Part shown: in pieces, positions 1-9,277 of the stretch | Position numbering within the stretch: the first letter of the stretch is position 1 | Layout: each line of letters starts with the position of its first letter | Assembly (NCBI GenBank): GCA_945878975.1 | Contig: CAMCUM010000011.1 | Coordinates: forward strand, 1-58,791 | Direction: 5' to 3' | DNA: 58,791 nucleotides | From: Legionella genomosp. 1 | GTDB lineage: Bacteria; Pseudomonadota; Gammaproteobacteria; Legionellales; Legionellaceae | Program-made: the position numbers and the translations under genes | The notes under the pieces: model-generated | The model's input: only the letters and a program-made list of their open reading frames with translations | Database searches by the model: none | What the model was told of the DNA's origin: nothing

Positions 1-87
1 CGTTAGAATCGTTATATTACGAGTTTGTTCTTATTTATCAATTGAATGAGCAATTAAATTGGCTCAGTTGTAATTTGACCATCTCCT

Positions 88-145
88 GGATGCCGCGGAC
101 AAGCCGCGGCACGTAGGCGTCGGGGATGAATTGTAAACAGGCCCT
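88..145. repeat. Right half of the TGTTGACAATTCA palindromic element
   Basis: This stretch carries the core GCCGCGGACAAGCCGCGGC, then ACGTAGG, and ends in ATGAATTGTAAACAGGCCCT. It is the right half of the element seen complete at 35631-35792 and 42288-42450, with a few substitutions. It has replaced the distal part of the IS66 transposase remnant, so the transposase frame reads out into repeat sequence. Confidence 0.75.
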
Positions 146-715
146 AGCAACTGCTCATCTATTTCAAAATCAGAAAACAACTGTTGCAACCTGTCCTCTG
201 GAATAAAATGTTGGTATTGGTAATAAAAACTCCAGCTACAAATGACTTCACCGTATTGGACAGGTGCATGAACACCTGTAGGAAATTCTGCTGTCATCGT
301 TTTTTTTACAGCATTCGCAATATTTCACTTCAGCCTGATGTTCCGTGACTTCAATTTTGGGTGGTGGAATATCAAAAACCTGTCGCTTCATGATTCCAAT
401 CACAGGTGTTGAGAGTAATGAACAACAATCTGGACATCTTAACAAAACATGTTTTTTGACAATATGAGAGTGATGCGATTTGCTGTAGCGTTTGCCCTTA
501 TGACCTTTCTGCCCACCACTGTTATGCTTTCCTGTTTCACGTAGCGATGTCGTACAAGGCGGTTTATTTAACCCGTCACTCGATGGAGGCTTTGAACGGT
601 TGCTGCTATTCTTGTTCAGACGTTTTTCTAGCTCTGCTATTCGTGCCGCCTGCTGTTGTACGACTTTTTCCAGATCAGCAATCCTTGCCAAAAGCGTTGT
701 TATGATTTGTTCGTA
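146..715 (-). pseudogene. IS66-family transposase (TnpC) 5' remnant, frameshifted and truncated
   Basis: The decoded protein starts with a leucine-zipper-like coiled coil (KVVQQQAARIAELEKRL). It continues with the IS66 N-terminal signature NSSNRSKPPSSDG, a GGQKGHKG stretch, a zinc-binding CPDCC...CECC region and FPTGVHAPVQYG. A run of eight A on the coding strand (299-306) shifts the frame between CECCKK and MTAEFPTG, and the catalytic DDE portion is missing. The 5' end lacks the ATG found in the related remnant at 48862. The gene is dead. Basis: sequence motifs and known IS66 TnpC architecture. Confidence 0.85.
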
Positions 716-731
716 AGAACGGCTTCAGATG

Positions 732-781
732 TCCCTTCTCCCCAGACATGGGGAGAAGGTGCCCGAAGGGCGGATGAGGGG
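732..781. repeat. Dispersed CTTCTCCCC hairpin repeat
   Basis: The arms CTTCTCCCC and GGGGAGAAG flank a six-base loop, followed by GGTGCCCGAAGGGCGGATGAG. It sits between the IS66 remnant and the stop of the apyrase gene, and could act as a terminator or simply be an intergenic repeat. Confidence 0.5.
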
Positions 782-871
782 TTGCCGAAGCGAAGTTCTT
801 TGTTCCTATTTGCTATAAAATAGTTATTGGTGCTCAGGCCAAACAGCCCAACCTCCTTTAGATCCTATTTA

Positions 872-2023
872 TTACTGGATAAACAATACGCCTACTGCCC
901 AGTTGCCATCATATTCTGGAAGATAATGAATACTTTGCTCCGGGGAAAATCCGAAGCCACTGAGTAATAAACCAGAGAAATAAGATGCAAGTAAACAATT
1001 TTTTGCGATATAGTCTTTATCCAAATCGCTTTCCAATAAATGTTGATAGGTTTGTTGGCAATATTGCATGTCCGCTTGCTGTAATAAGGTTTGTGCCGTG
1101 AATGTCTGATCTGAAAATACGAAAGGCGATTGACTCGCCATAACGCTAACGGATGATACAGTATACCATTCTGCTATAGGGGTTTGTTGCAAAGCGGGTT
1201 GTGTCACAGCGTTCACATGATATTCTTGCTGTAATAAAGGTCCAAGCTTCGTTTGACATTGCGCTGCATTCCCCTCAGCCAATACGCCCTCTTTGAGAGG
1301 ATAACCCTGCGGAAAACACACCGGGAGATCTTGCGAATGAGCAAAGACCTCATTCGCACCCAGACCAAGAAAACTATGTGAAAATAATGTGATGTGTCGA
1401 CCATACACAGTCACTTCAGTTCTATCTCTCGCATCAATACCTTGTGTTTCATCAAGTGGAAACGCTATTTGTGCAGAGGCGCCCCCCACTTCTAATAAAC
1501 CGACCAAAGGTTTGCTCACATCCTGCAAGGTTTGTAAATAATAATTGAGGCTTAGCCAACCATAGATCCCCTCTTCCTGCCCAGAAATGGTGCGAGCCTC
1601 TACCAAGGACCATTGAGGGTGTGCGCTAAACCATTGTTTAATATCCGTATAATATTGGTTTTGGCTATCCTCAGGTAACAAGCGCATCCCAGCTGTGGCA
1701 TAGAGATACATTGGTATGCTTTGCTTAGGAAAATCTTGCAGCAATTGACTAAAATACGCATCAATAGAGATCTGATCATCTGGGATGCTGGCTAATCCGG
1801 GTTTGACTTTTTTTGAATAAACATTGTTGATGCGAATCGGATTCGCTTGTTCGTCTAAATCATAACTGTACAGATGAATGCGTGATCCAGAGCTCCCTGC
1901 ATCGACAATGGCGGTACAGTGATGCCGCTCACAATCTATCTCTGGCGCTGGACTGATGGCACTACTTGGTCCTACCCATAACCAGGTCAATACCCCTAAA
2001 ACTGCCCAATGACTTCCTCTCAT
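872..2023 (-). CDS. Secreted apyrase / ecto-NTPDase (GDA1/CD39 family)
   Basis: A predicted nucleoside tri/diphosphate hydrolase of 383 residues. Residues 1-22 form a signal peptide (WAVLGVLTWLWVGPSSA), so it is exported. The apyrase conserved regions are visible: ACR1 IVDAGSSGSR (39-48), ACR2 YATAGMR (108-114), ACR3 ISGQEEGIYGW (146-156) with the catalytic Glu, ACR4 LLEVGGASAQ (176-185), and a C-terminal GNWAVGVLF segment. The start follows an AGGG ribosome site. It lies 7 nt after the IQ-motif gene, so the two are probably co-transcribed. The family is mainly eukaryotic; Legionella pneumophila secretes a homolog that contributes to intracellular growth. A similar role here is inference. Confidence 0.93.
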   Translation of the reverse strand: MRGSHWAVLGVLTWLWVGPSSAISPAPEIDCERHHCTAIVDAGSSGSRIHLYSYDLDEQANPIRINNVYSKKVKPGLASIPDDQISIDAYFSQLLQDFPKQSIPMYLYATAGMRLLPEDSQNQYYTDIKQWFSAHPQWSLVEARTISGQEEGIYGWLSLNYYLQTLQDVSKPLVGLLEVGGASAQIAFPLDETQGIDARDRTEVTVYGRHITLFSHSFLGLGANEVFAHSQDLPVCFPQGYPLKEGVLAEGNAAQCQTKLGPLLQQEYHVNAVTQPALQQTPIAEWYTVSSVSVMASQSPFVFSDQTFTAQTLLQQADMQYCQQTYQHLLESDLDKDYIAKNCLLASYFSGLLLSGFGFSPEQSIHYLPEYDGNWAVGVLFIQ

Positions 2024-2030
2024 AACGACC

Positions 2031-4097
2031 CTATTTTTTAATCAATAAATGACCACCCTCTTCTGGATGTGCAGCTTGCTGTGCTTTTTTAAACAATCCG
2101 TTACGCCCAAGATGACCGCGCACTACTTTCTGAATTCTAGTACAACTTTGTTGCTGCAACGCAGGCCATTGTGTTAAAACTTTCGCAACCAAAGGTTTAT
2201 GGTTTTTGGGGAAAGTACAAAGCACAGTTCCTGCTACTTCAGGTTCAATCGTAATAGTTGGGACACTTTTTTGCAAATACACGAGCTGCCCCGGCTTCCA
2301 AAGCTTTGCGCGAACCCGTTCGCAGCCTAATGCGTCACGCAACTCTTTGGTAAAACGACTACAAGGTAATGAGAATCGTATGACCGCAGGATCTGGCTGA
2401 TTGACACAAATTTTACCTGCATGTTCTACGATCAGATTTGTAGGATCATAGTCAGCCCTACGTTCCAAACAATAGAAGGACGGCGCCAATTCTGCGATTC
2501 GTTTTTCTGCAGACCAAGCAAAAACAGCTTCTAGGGTGTACTCCAGTCCATCTCGCTTGAAAACCGCTTGTAAATGTTTATCAGCATTTTTTACCCACTG
2601 TATCTGGGTCTCTAAATAACCTTGTCGATGATTGTCTGCCAATGCCAAAGCCAACGTTGGATCCTTCAGATAAAAATGACAAAGCATGAGTACAGCAAGC
2701 ATGGAAAGATCATTCGGCACAAGCTCCGCATATCGCTGAAGCGCTGCTTCCCATTTGTCCAAAGATGGCTTATCTGAATCAGGCCATAGCAATCGCAACA
2801 ATGCGGTCTTTTGACCAACAAAATATGGCCAATATTGTGGATTTAAAAACATATCACATAAAATAATCACGGAACTGTTGCGAATACTAGGATGCTCTGT
2901 ATTGGTATCCATTGCAAATACGTATTCCAATAATTTGAAAAAACGCTCTTGCTCGGCAAGCTGTGGATGCCTTTCTCGCTCAATACAACGTGTGATTTCA
3001 GAGGTCAAAGTCCGACCTGTCATAGGTAAGATGCTACGTAATACTTGTTTCGCACGCATCATTTGCACATAATTGTTTGTACTCAATAAACCTTCAAAAT
3101 AACAATGATACATATCATGCTCAATGACCCAAATGGGCAAAGAAATTTTATGATGCACCAAGGTAGGACCCGCTACACCAGGCGCAAACAAATTACCCAA
3201 ACGCATATTGTTTTCAGAATAAGTTTCCATCATTTCTGGCGTAATCAATCCCAAACGCCGTTTGTACTGAAATGACCTGCTTGGATTCATCGTTTCTAGA
3301 TAGATTTTAAACAAGGTTGAAGAGGGTAACAATAGAAAAAGCTCGGCACCCATAACCATCACATTATGTGGCCATTGCCCCCCATAAATTAATGCCCCAA
3401 ACATCGATGCAGCCTGTTGTCGTATGGTTTCAGAATACTTCCCTGAGCAAACCGGAACGCCTGCAATCATGGCTATCACGTCCAAATACTCAGAAGGATT
3501 GTACAGACGCGCAAAATTGATATAATCATGATTCAGCGTCACTTTAAGCAGATTTTTTTCTCCCTTAGGTAAATGAGCAAGTCGACGCATAAATTCTGTA
3601 TTATCGCGTGGGAAATGCATGGCATCGATAAAAGAAGTTCCCTCCCAATCCGAGAGCTGACCAGATTTATCCAATAGCGGCACATTTTCTACTTTCAATC
3701 CGGTTTCAAGCCAATGACTGACTTTGAGCATAGACTCCATTTGCTCTATGGAAATACGATTGTCGTAATACAAACGCAACACGATTGGCCAAATGACGCC
3801 ATAGTTTTCTTTGATAAATTGATGGTAAGGCGTTCCTTTTTGAATATGCACCGCAAATTCATCCACTCTGGGGTTCGATGCTGGCATGATATAAATAGGT
3901 TCGCCCTTGGCATAAGGCGTTGCTATCAACTCTCTGAACTCATCAGAAGCTCGTGCATACTCTTCTAGCGTCAGGACATTTCCACTTGTCGTTTCTTGGC
4001 AAAATTGTAATGCAAGCCTCGCCTGCACTTTTAGTTTTTTCAATGCGTACTGGTCTGCTTCAATCAGAGAAAGTTTGGTATCACGGCTTGTTTGCAT
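2031..4097 (-). CDS. Unknown 688-residue protein with C-terminal IQ (calmodulin-binding-like) motif
   Basis: I do not recognise the main body. It is predicted soluble, with no signal peptide or membrane helix. Near the C-terminus residues 655-665 read IQKVVRGHLGR, an exact match to the IQ consensus (I/L/V)QxxxRGxxx(R/K), followed by a basic tail and LLIKK end. The IQ motif is a eukaryotic calmodulin or myosin light chain binding element. In bacteria it is known mainly from secreted effectors such as Legionella SidJ. The ATG is preceded by AAAGG at 7 nt spacing. It starts 27 nt after comEC and ends 7 nt before the apyrase gene. Effector status is inference. Confidence 0.7.
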   Translation of the reverse strand: MQTSRDTKLSLIEADQYALKKLKVQARLALQFCQETTSGNVLTLEEYARASDEFRELIATPYAKGEPIYIMPASNPRVDEFAVHIQKGTPYHQFIKENYGVIWPIVLRLYYDNRISIEQMESMLKVSHWLETGLKVENVPLLDKSGQLSDWEGTSFIDAMHFPRDNTEFMRRLAHLPKGEKNLLKVTLNHDYINFARLYNPSEYLDVIAMIAGVPVCSGKYSETIRQQAASMFGALIYGGQWPHNVMVMGAELFLLLPSSTLFKIYLETMNPSRSFQYKRRLGLITPEMMETYSENNMRLGNLFAPGVAGPTLVHHKISLPIWVIEHDMYHCYFEGLLSTNNYVQMMRAKQVLRSILPMTGRTLTSEITRCIERERHPQLAEQERFFKLLEYVFAMDTNTEHPSIRNSSVIILCDMFLNPQYWPYFVGQKTALLRLLWPDSDKPSLDKWEAALQRYAELVPNDLSMLAVLMLCHFYLKDPTLALALADNHRQGYLETQIQWVKNADKHLQAVFKRDGLEYTLEAVFAWSAEKRIAELAPSFYCLERRADYDPTNLIVEHAGKICVNQPDPAVIRFSLPCSRFTKELRDALGCERVRAKLWKPGQLVYLQKSVPTITIEPEVAGTVLCTFPKNHKPLVAKVLTQWPALQQQSCTRIQKVVRGHLGRNGLFKKAQQAAHPEEGGHLLIKK

Positions 4098-4124
4098 AGA
4101 GGACCTTTCAAATAATAGATGTAT

Positions 4125-6338
4125 TTATAATAAAAATGAGCCAATTGTATCATAAATTCGCACAATCTTCCATTTATTTTTTTGAAACACAATTTGTATC
4201 ATGCCATGCTCTGCCGTTGCGATAGTGGGTATGTTCAGATCTCGATAGCGTTGCATGATTTGTCTGTGTGGAAAATGATAGCGATTATCGAATCCATAAG
4301 ACAAGACAGCATAATCCGGCGCGACTGTTTTCAAAAATGCCCAAGACGAGGACGTCTGACTACCATGATGTGGCACGACCAACACATTCGCATGCAAAGC
4401 TGCCCCGTATCGATGGATCAACTCTTGCTCAGCGACATGCTCAATATCCCCGGTTAATAGTAAGCGACCGCTTTTATTAGAAATTTGGAGCACGCATGAG
4501 CGATTATTGGTAGACTTTGGATGCGATCGCAACGGGAAAAAATGAAAATGGATGCCTTCCCAAGTCCAATCTGGATACCTATGGCAAGGTTTGCTACGCT
4601 GATAAAAACTGGGGTCATCTACAATGAGTTCCGTCTCAGGAAAAACGGTTTGCAATGAAGCCAAACCGCCACGATGATCCAAATCAGGATGTGAAATAAT
4701 GATTTTATCCAATTTGCGTAAACCGATATGCTGAAAATAGGGCAAAATAACTAATTTCCCCATATCCGATCCATGATAAATTTGCCCACCTGTATCATAT
4801 ATCAAGGCATGCGACTGCGTTAAAATCACGACCGCTAAGCCCTGCCCCACATCTAAAATATGTGCTTGAAAGGTTTGCTGTGGTATACGTGGATGATTGG
4901 GATACAACGCAACAATGAAGCAAGTGATCGCTATGGGTAACAACCTCCTAACCGGAAGAAAAAGCGAGAGACTCAACCCCAAAACACCCGCTACTGGCAA
5001 AATCACATTGGCATAGGCCATTTTCAGATTGATCCACGCCAGACTATCTACCCAATGCAAAAACAGAAGCAAATATTGAATGCTGTAATGGAGTATTTTT
5101 GGCAACCAAGATAGATATTGCCCTAGCCCCAAGCATATCAAAGCCAAGGGCACCACCACAAAACTGACCCAGGGTATGGCAACCAAATTAGCCAACAAAC
5201 CATTTACGGCACCATACGCAAACCAAAATACCGTAAAGGGTAACAAACCTAGCATACAAGAGACTTGGATCCACAGTGCTTTTCTGATGCCTTGACTACG
5301 GATCCGTTGATTCATGGTCAATAAAATGGCGACGGCCATAAAGGACAAATAAAACCCTGGCAACCATACCGCATGCGGTTCTGTCCACAACACCGCCAAC
5401 AATGCATAGCGCCAAGCCTGCCATGCAGAAAATTGGCGTTGCCCCAAATAACGTAGAAAAATAAAACAAGCTGCCACTGCAGAACGCTCAGCCGGTACGC
5501 CAAAACCCGCTAAGATGGCATAGCCAAAACCACCCAATATCGCCGCAATACTACCGATTTTCTGTGCGGGATAACGCAAACACAAGCGTGTAAATCGCGC
5601 CCAAACGAAGCATATGCCTTTAAAAATCATCCCAGCAACCAAACCAATATGCGCGCCAGAAATCACCATCAAATGCGTCGTACCTGTGCTACGAAATAAG
5701 GTCCAAGAAGCTTGGCTGATATGTGTCGTGACACCGATAGTCAAGGCTTGGGCAATGCCTAAACTGGTCACATCCGGCAGCAGATGGGCCAGATGATCAG
5801 CTAAGGTCTCACGTATCTCAACCATCTGCCATGCACTGGTATCAGATGGCAATCGATGCATGCTGCCTCGCAAAACATAGCCCACCCAATGAATATGTTT
5901 CGCAGCCAAGTACGTTGTATAATCAAAACCACCAGGATTATTTAAACTATGTGCCAGATGTAATTTGGCACGCATGGTCCAATGTTGACCAGCATGCAAA
6001 ACAGGGCAATCACGATAGCAACCTAATTGTACACGAGCGTGCACGGGTTGTTTGTTTAAGGTCTTAAGATTCAATTCAAATTTAGTGGATTCATCATTGT
6101 GATTAGGAATATTTGCAATGACGCCTGATAAGATCGCCTTTGAGATCACCGCTTGCTGCGGCATCCCTTGGTCACGAGTCCACCATTGATGTCCAAAGCC
6201 TAATCCATAACCTAAGCAGCAAGCTAAGATCAAACGCCATCGTGGTTGAAACACCCATAAAATCAAGCAATAGCATAGAGCCAGTGGGGATTGAGTATAA
6301 TAAAACAATACCCCCCCAAAAAAACCAAGAATGTCCAT
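4125..6338 (-). CDS. comEC: ComEC/Rec2 DNA-uptake channel
   Basis: A 737-residue polytopic inner-membrane protein for natural transformation, carrying single-stranded DNA into the cytoplasm. The N-terminal region has membrane helices and an OB-like soluble part (residues 65-160). The competence core follows, containing SGAHIGLVAG and about ten helices. The C-terminal third is a metallo-beta-lactamase domain with HILDVGQGLAVVI, DTGG, SHPDLDHRGG and VPHHGS. Length and order match full-length ComEC. All expected metal-ligand motifs are intact, so DNA uptake may be functional. The start ATG lacks a clear ribosome site. Confidence 0.93.
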   Translation of the reverse strand: MDILGFFGGVLFYYTQSPLALCYCLILWVFQPRWRLILACCLGYGLGFGHQWWTRDQGMPQQAVISKAILSGVIANIPNHNDESTKFELNLKTLNKQPVHARVQLGCYRDCPVLHAGQHWTMRAKLHLAHSLNNPGGFDYTTYLAAKHIHWVGYVLRGSMHRLPSDTSAWQMVEIRETLADHLAHLLPDVTSLGIAQALTIGVTTHISQASWTLFRSTGTTHLMVISGAHIGLVAGMIFKGICFVWARFTRLCLRYPAQKIGSIAAILGGFGYAILAGFGVPAERSAVAACFIFLRYLGQRQFSAWQAWRYALLAVLWTEPHAVWLPGFYLSFMAVAILLTMNQRIRSQGIRKALWIQVSCMLGLLPFTVFWFAYGAVNGLLANLVAIPWVSFVVVPLALICLGLGQYLSWLPKILHYSIQYLLLFLHWVDSLAWINLKMAYANVILPVAGVLGLSLSLFLPVRRLLPIAITCFIVALYPNHPRIPQQTFQAHILDVGQGLAVVILTQSHALIYDTGGQIYHGSDMGKLVILPYFQHIGLRKLDKIIISHPDLDHRGGLASLQTVFPETELIVDDPSFYQRSKPCHRYPDWTWEGIHFHFFPLRSHPKSTNNRSCVLQISNKSGRLLLTGDIEHVAEQELIHRYGAALHANVLVVPHHGSQTSSSWAFLKTVAPDYAVLSYGFDNRYHFPHRQIMQRYRDLNIPTIATAEHGMIQIVFQKNKWKIVRIYDTIGSFLL

Positions 6339-6499
6339 ATCGCGCGTCAGGTTGGATGTCCGCTGGCGGTACTTTATAACAAGTTATTAGTAGGAAGCAA
6401 TAGGAAGCGAGAGGAAAAATCAACATTTAAACGTCCTTTAGCTGTGCTATTAATAATCATCGTGATATAATAAATGACTATTATTTTGGTTGTCTTACC

Positions 6500-6940
6500 A
6501 TGAAAAAAAGTCTCTTTATTGGGTTTCTATTCTTTTCGACCGCTACATGGGCTGGAATTCTTACCCCTTTCTTTATCAAAATCACCAATACGCTTGCAAC
6601 AGATTGCAAACTCAAAGATCAGATCATTTTAGATGGACACGTATCGGATCACACCTCGATCCCAACTATTCTTCATCCTAATCAATCTGAAACTTTCAAA
6701 ATGAGACCCGATCCCCATCAAATACTGTATTTTCAACGAAAAACAATATTACTGACGTATGTCTGTGGTAGTGAACAAGCGATCACACTATATTCCAGCG
6801 CTAACACAGTAAGTTTCGCAAATCCAGAAGGACAATACGTGGATGCAAAAACATTTTATGAACAAAACATGCAAGCTACTTATGAAAAGTCTGGCCAATG
6901 GTGGCAACATCCCACGCTTTCTTGGGCATTGACTTATTAA
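6500..6940 (+). CDS. Small secreted protein, tandem paralog A
   Basis: A 146-residue protein with a cleavable signal peptide (KKSLFIGFLFFSTATWA). The mature part has FIKITNTLATDCKL, DGHVSD, FQRKTILLTYVCG and a terminal SGQ...W.L pattern. I do not recognise a family. The same pattern occurs in the next gene, so these two are diverged tandem duplicates. The two conserved cysteines could form a disulfide. Probably periplasmic or secreted; function unknown. Confidence 0.8.
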   Translation: MKKSLFIGFLFFSTATWAGILTPFFIKITNTLATDCKLKDQIILDGHVSDHTSIPTILHPNQSETFKMRPDPHQILYFQRKTILLTYVCGSEQAITLYSSANTVSFANPEGQYVDAKTFYEQNMQATYEKSGQWWQHPTLSWALTY

Positions 6941-6963
6941 TCATCATGATAGGAGTAAAGATT

Positions 6964-7446
6964 TTGAAAAAAATATTATTGACTTGCTTCATGTGTTTAT
7001 CAAGCAACCTCTTTGCACTATGTGATAAAAATGAGGTGATCGATTCGCTTGTTGTGAAAATCACTAACGCAACGGGAGCTGATTGTGTCTTAGAAAAAAA
7101 CATAGCAACCAACGGCTATATTTCAGACCCTATCTTGTTTCCAGAAGCACTCTTGGATAAGCAAACAGTTGTTATAACCATGAAACCTTATTTTGACCAG
7201 CGCACCTCCACTATGTGCGGCTATAGACGCAAATCTATTTTGCTCGCTTATAGATGTGGCGAAGATCGTAGCGCTACTTTTTTTACTGATACCATACCTT
7301 TTCAAGGCATGTTGGAAACTGATGCAACCATTATCAGAGCGAACAAGCTCGCTTTAGTCTTTAAAGAGACATACAATGAAAGTGGTCGATTTCAAAACAA
7401 TGCCCCTGTCATGGTTGAATGGACGTTATTAGGTAAATCTTTCTAA
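6964..7446 (+). CDS. Small secreted protein, tandem paralog B (TTG start)
   Basis: The frame is open from 6898, but the best start is TTG at 6964. AGGAG lies 8 nt upstream (6951-6955), and this start gives a signal peptide (KKILLTCFMCLSSNLFA) that aligns with paralog A. The mature protein repeats the paralog A pattern: VVKITNATGADCVL, NGYISDP, YRRKSILLAYRCG, ETYNESGRF, EWTLLG. It lies 23 nt downstream of paralog A, so they are likely one operon. Function is unknown. An ATG at 6946 is the alternative but lies upstream of the ribosome site. Confidence 0.8.
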   Translation: MKKILLTCFMCLSSNLFALCDKNEVIDSLVVKITNATGADCVLEKNIATNGYISDPILFPEALLDKQTVVITMKPYFDQRTSTMCGYRRKSILLAYRCGEDRSATFFTDTIPFQGMLETDATIIRANKLALVFKETYNESGRFQNNAPVMVEWTLLGKSF

Positions 7447-7592
7447 ATCCCCGAGCTTAAAGCTCGTCTAGCTAAGCAACCGCGCTCAATCAGGAAGCGT
7501 TTAACAATAGCATTCGTATCACATTCTGAACTGTATAAGGTTTCTTGATTAAAATGGGCTGGATCCTTTATTGCGAGACTCAATATAGCTTC

Positions 7593-9173
7593 TTAATGCT
7601 CACGTGTCCCTAGAAACGCTATCTTTGGATTGCGCTCTTGTGCTAAAGATAAATTAACGCGCGTTGGAGCTAAGTACATTAAAGAATCGCCCCCATCTAA
7701 GGCTAGATAATCAAAAGCTTTATCACGGAATTCACTCAAGGTTTTCTCATCAGCTGCATAAACCCAACGCGCACAGGAGACATTGACAGATTCATAAATA
7801 CAATCAACGTTGTACTCGTGCTTCAAACGATGCGCCACCACATCAAATTGAAGCACGCCTACTGCACCCAAAATCAATTGATTCGATACCAGAGGTCGAA
7901 ATACCTGGGTGGCACCTTCTTCAGATAATTCGATCAATCCCTTTACTAACGCTTTGCTTTTCATAGGATCTTTCAAACGCACCAAACGAAATAATTCTGG
8001 AGCAAAATTCGGGATACCCGTGAACTTCAAATTTTCCCCTTGACTAAACGTATCGCCGATACGGATCGTGCCATGATTATGCAAACCAATGATATCCCCG
8101 CTCAAAGCAGTATCCGCTTGCGAGCGCTCTCCTGCCATAAAGGTCACCGCATTGGCAATTTGCACATCTTTCCCTAGACGTAAATGCCGTAATTTCATAC
8201 CCCGCTCAAACGTGCCAGAACAAATACGTAAAAATGCAATGCGATCACGATGTCTCGGATCCATATTGGCTTGGATTTTAAACACAAAGCCGGTAAACGC
8301 CGGCTCATCCGCCGCGACGGTCCTGCCTTCGGTCGCACGCGGGAGTGGGCCAGGCGCATACTGAACAAAATCGTCTAATAAGGACCGAATGCCAAAATTA
8401 TTGATGGCGGAGCCGAAATACACCGGAGTCAATTCTCCAGCCAAATAAGCCGCGTGATCAAACGCATGCGAAGCACCCTTCACCAATTCAATTTCTTCGC
8501 GTAATTCTTTGGCCATATCTCCCAAATGAAGATCCAAATCAGGATGATGCAACCCCACAATCGCCACACCCTCTTGGGTTTGCGCATTTTTGCCAGGCTC
8601 ATACAAATGCACCGTATCAGTCAATAAATGATAAACGCCTTTGAAACGCCGTCCCATCCCGATTGGCCAAGTAATCGGTGCACAACGGATCCCCAGCACA
8701 GATTCCACTTCGTCTAAAAGTTCAATCGGCTCGCGCCCTTCGCGGTCTAATTTGTTGATAAAGGTCATGATAGGTGTCTGGCGTAAACGACAGACATTCA
8801 TCAATTTGATGGTACGTTCTTCTACCCCTTTGGCCACGTCGATGACCATCAAGGCTGAATCGACCGCTGTGAGTGTGCGATAGGTGTCTTCGGAAAAATC
8901 CTCATGTCCCGGGGTATCTAATAAATTCATCACATGATCGTGATAGATGAATTGCATCACCGAAGTAGTGATAGAAATCCCCCGTTCTTTTTCCATCTCC
9001 ATCCAATCCGACGTCGCATGCCGGCTGGCTTTACGGCCTTTAACCGTCCCCGCAAGTTGAATGGCACCACTGAATAATAGGAGTTTTTCAGTGACTGTGG
9101 TTTTACCCGCATCCGGGTGAGAAATAATCGCAAACGTGCGCCGTCTGCGATAATCGTGATAGCAATCTGTCAT
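7593..9173 (-). CDS. prfC: Peptide chain release factor 3
   Basis: A 526-residue GTPase that recycles RF1/RF2 from the ribosome after termination. GTPase motifs: G1 SHPDAGKTT (18-26), switch I with [15 protein letters not shown]3 [15 protein letters not shown]4 INKLDRE. Domain II contains [19 protein letters not shown] and the C-terminal domain contains [11 protein letters not shown]. Length matches E. coli RF3 (529). No obvious Shine-Dalgarno precedes the ATG. It appears to be transcribed on its own. Confidence 0.96.
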   Translation of the reverse strand: MTDCYHDYRRRRTFAIISHPDAGKTTVTEKLLLFSGAIQLAGTVKGRKASRHATSDWMEMEKERGISITTSVMQFIYHDHVMNLLDTPGHEDFSEDTYRTLTAVDSALMVIDVAKGVEERTIKLMNVCRLRQTPIMTFINKLDREGREPIELLDEVESVLGIRCAPITWPIGMGRRFKGVYHLLTDTVHLYEPGKNAQTQEGVAIVGLHHPDLDLHLGDMAKELREEIELVKGASHAFDHAAYLAGELTPVYFGSAINNFGIRSLLDDFVQYAPGPLPRATEGRTVAADEPAFTGFVFKIQANMDPRHRDRIAFLRICSGTFERGMKLRHLRLGKDVQIANAVTFMAGERSQADTALSGDIIGLHNHGTIRIGDTFSQGENLKFTGIPNFAPELFRLVRLKDPMKSKALVKGLIELSEEGATQVFRPLVSNQLILGAVGVLQFDVVAHRLKHEYNVDCIYESVNVSCARWVYAADEKTLSEFRDKAFDYLALDGGDSLMYLAPTRVNLSLAQERNPKIAFLGTREH

Positions 9174-9277
9174 GTAAGGTTAACTCGATGTTTCATTGTT
9201 GAGCCAAGGCCCAACCTACCAAATAATCCATCATTTTAATGGATTTTCATCCGAAAGGCGAATGGTGTTCGTGAGTT

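Noticed and set aside
248..306. Possible programmed frameshift in the IS66 transposase at the A8 run
   Set aside because: The downstream catalytic domain is missing and replaced by a palindromic element, so the gene is dead and a homopolymer slip is the simpler reading.
6898..6963. Upstream extension of secreted paralog B
   Set aside because: It overlaps the end of paralog A, lies before the ribosome site and would bury the signal peptide.
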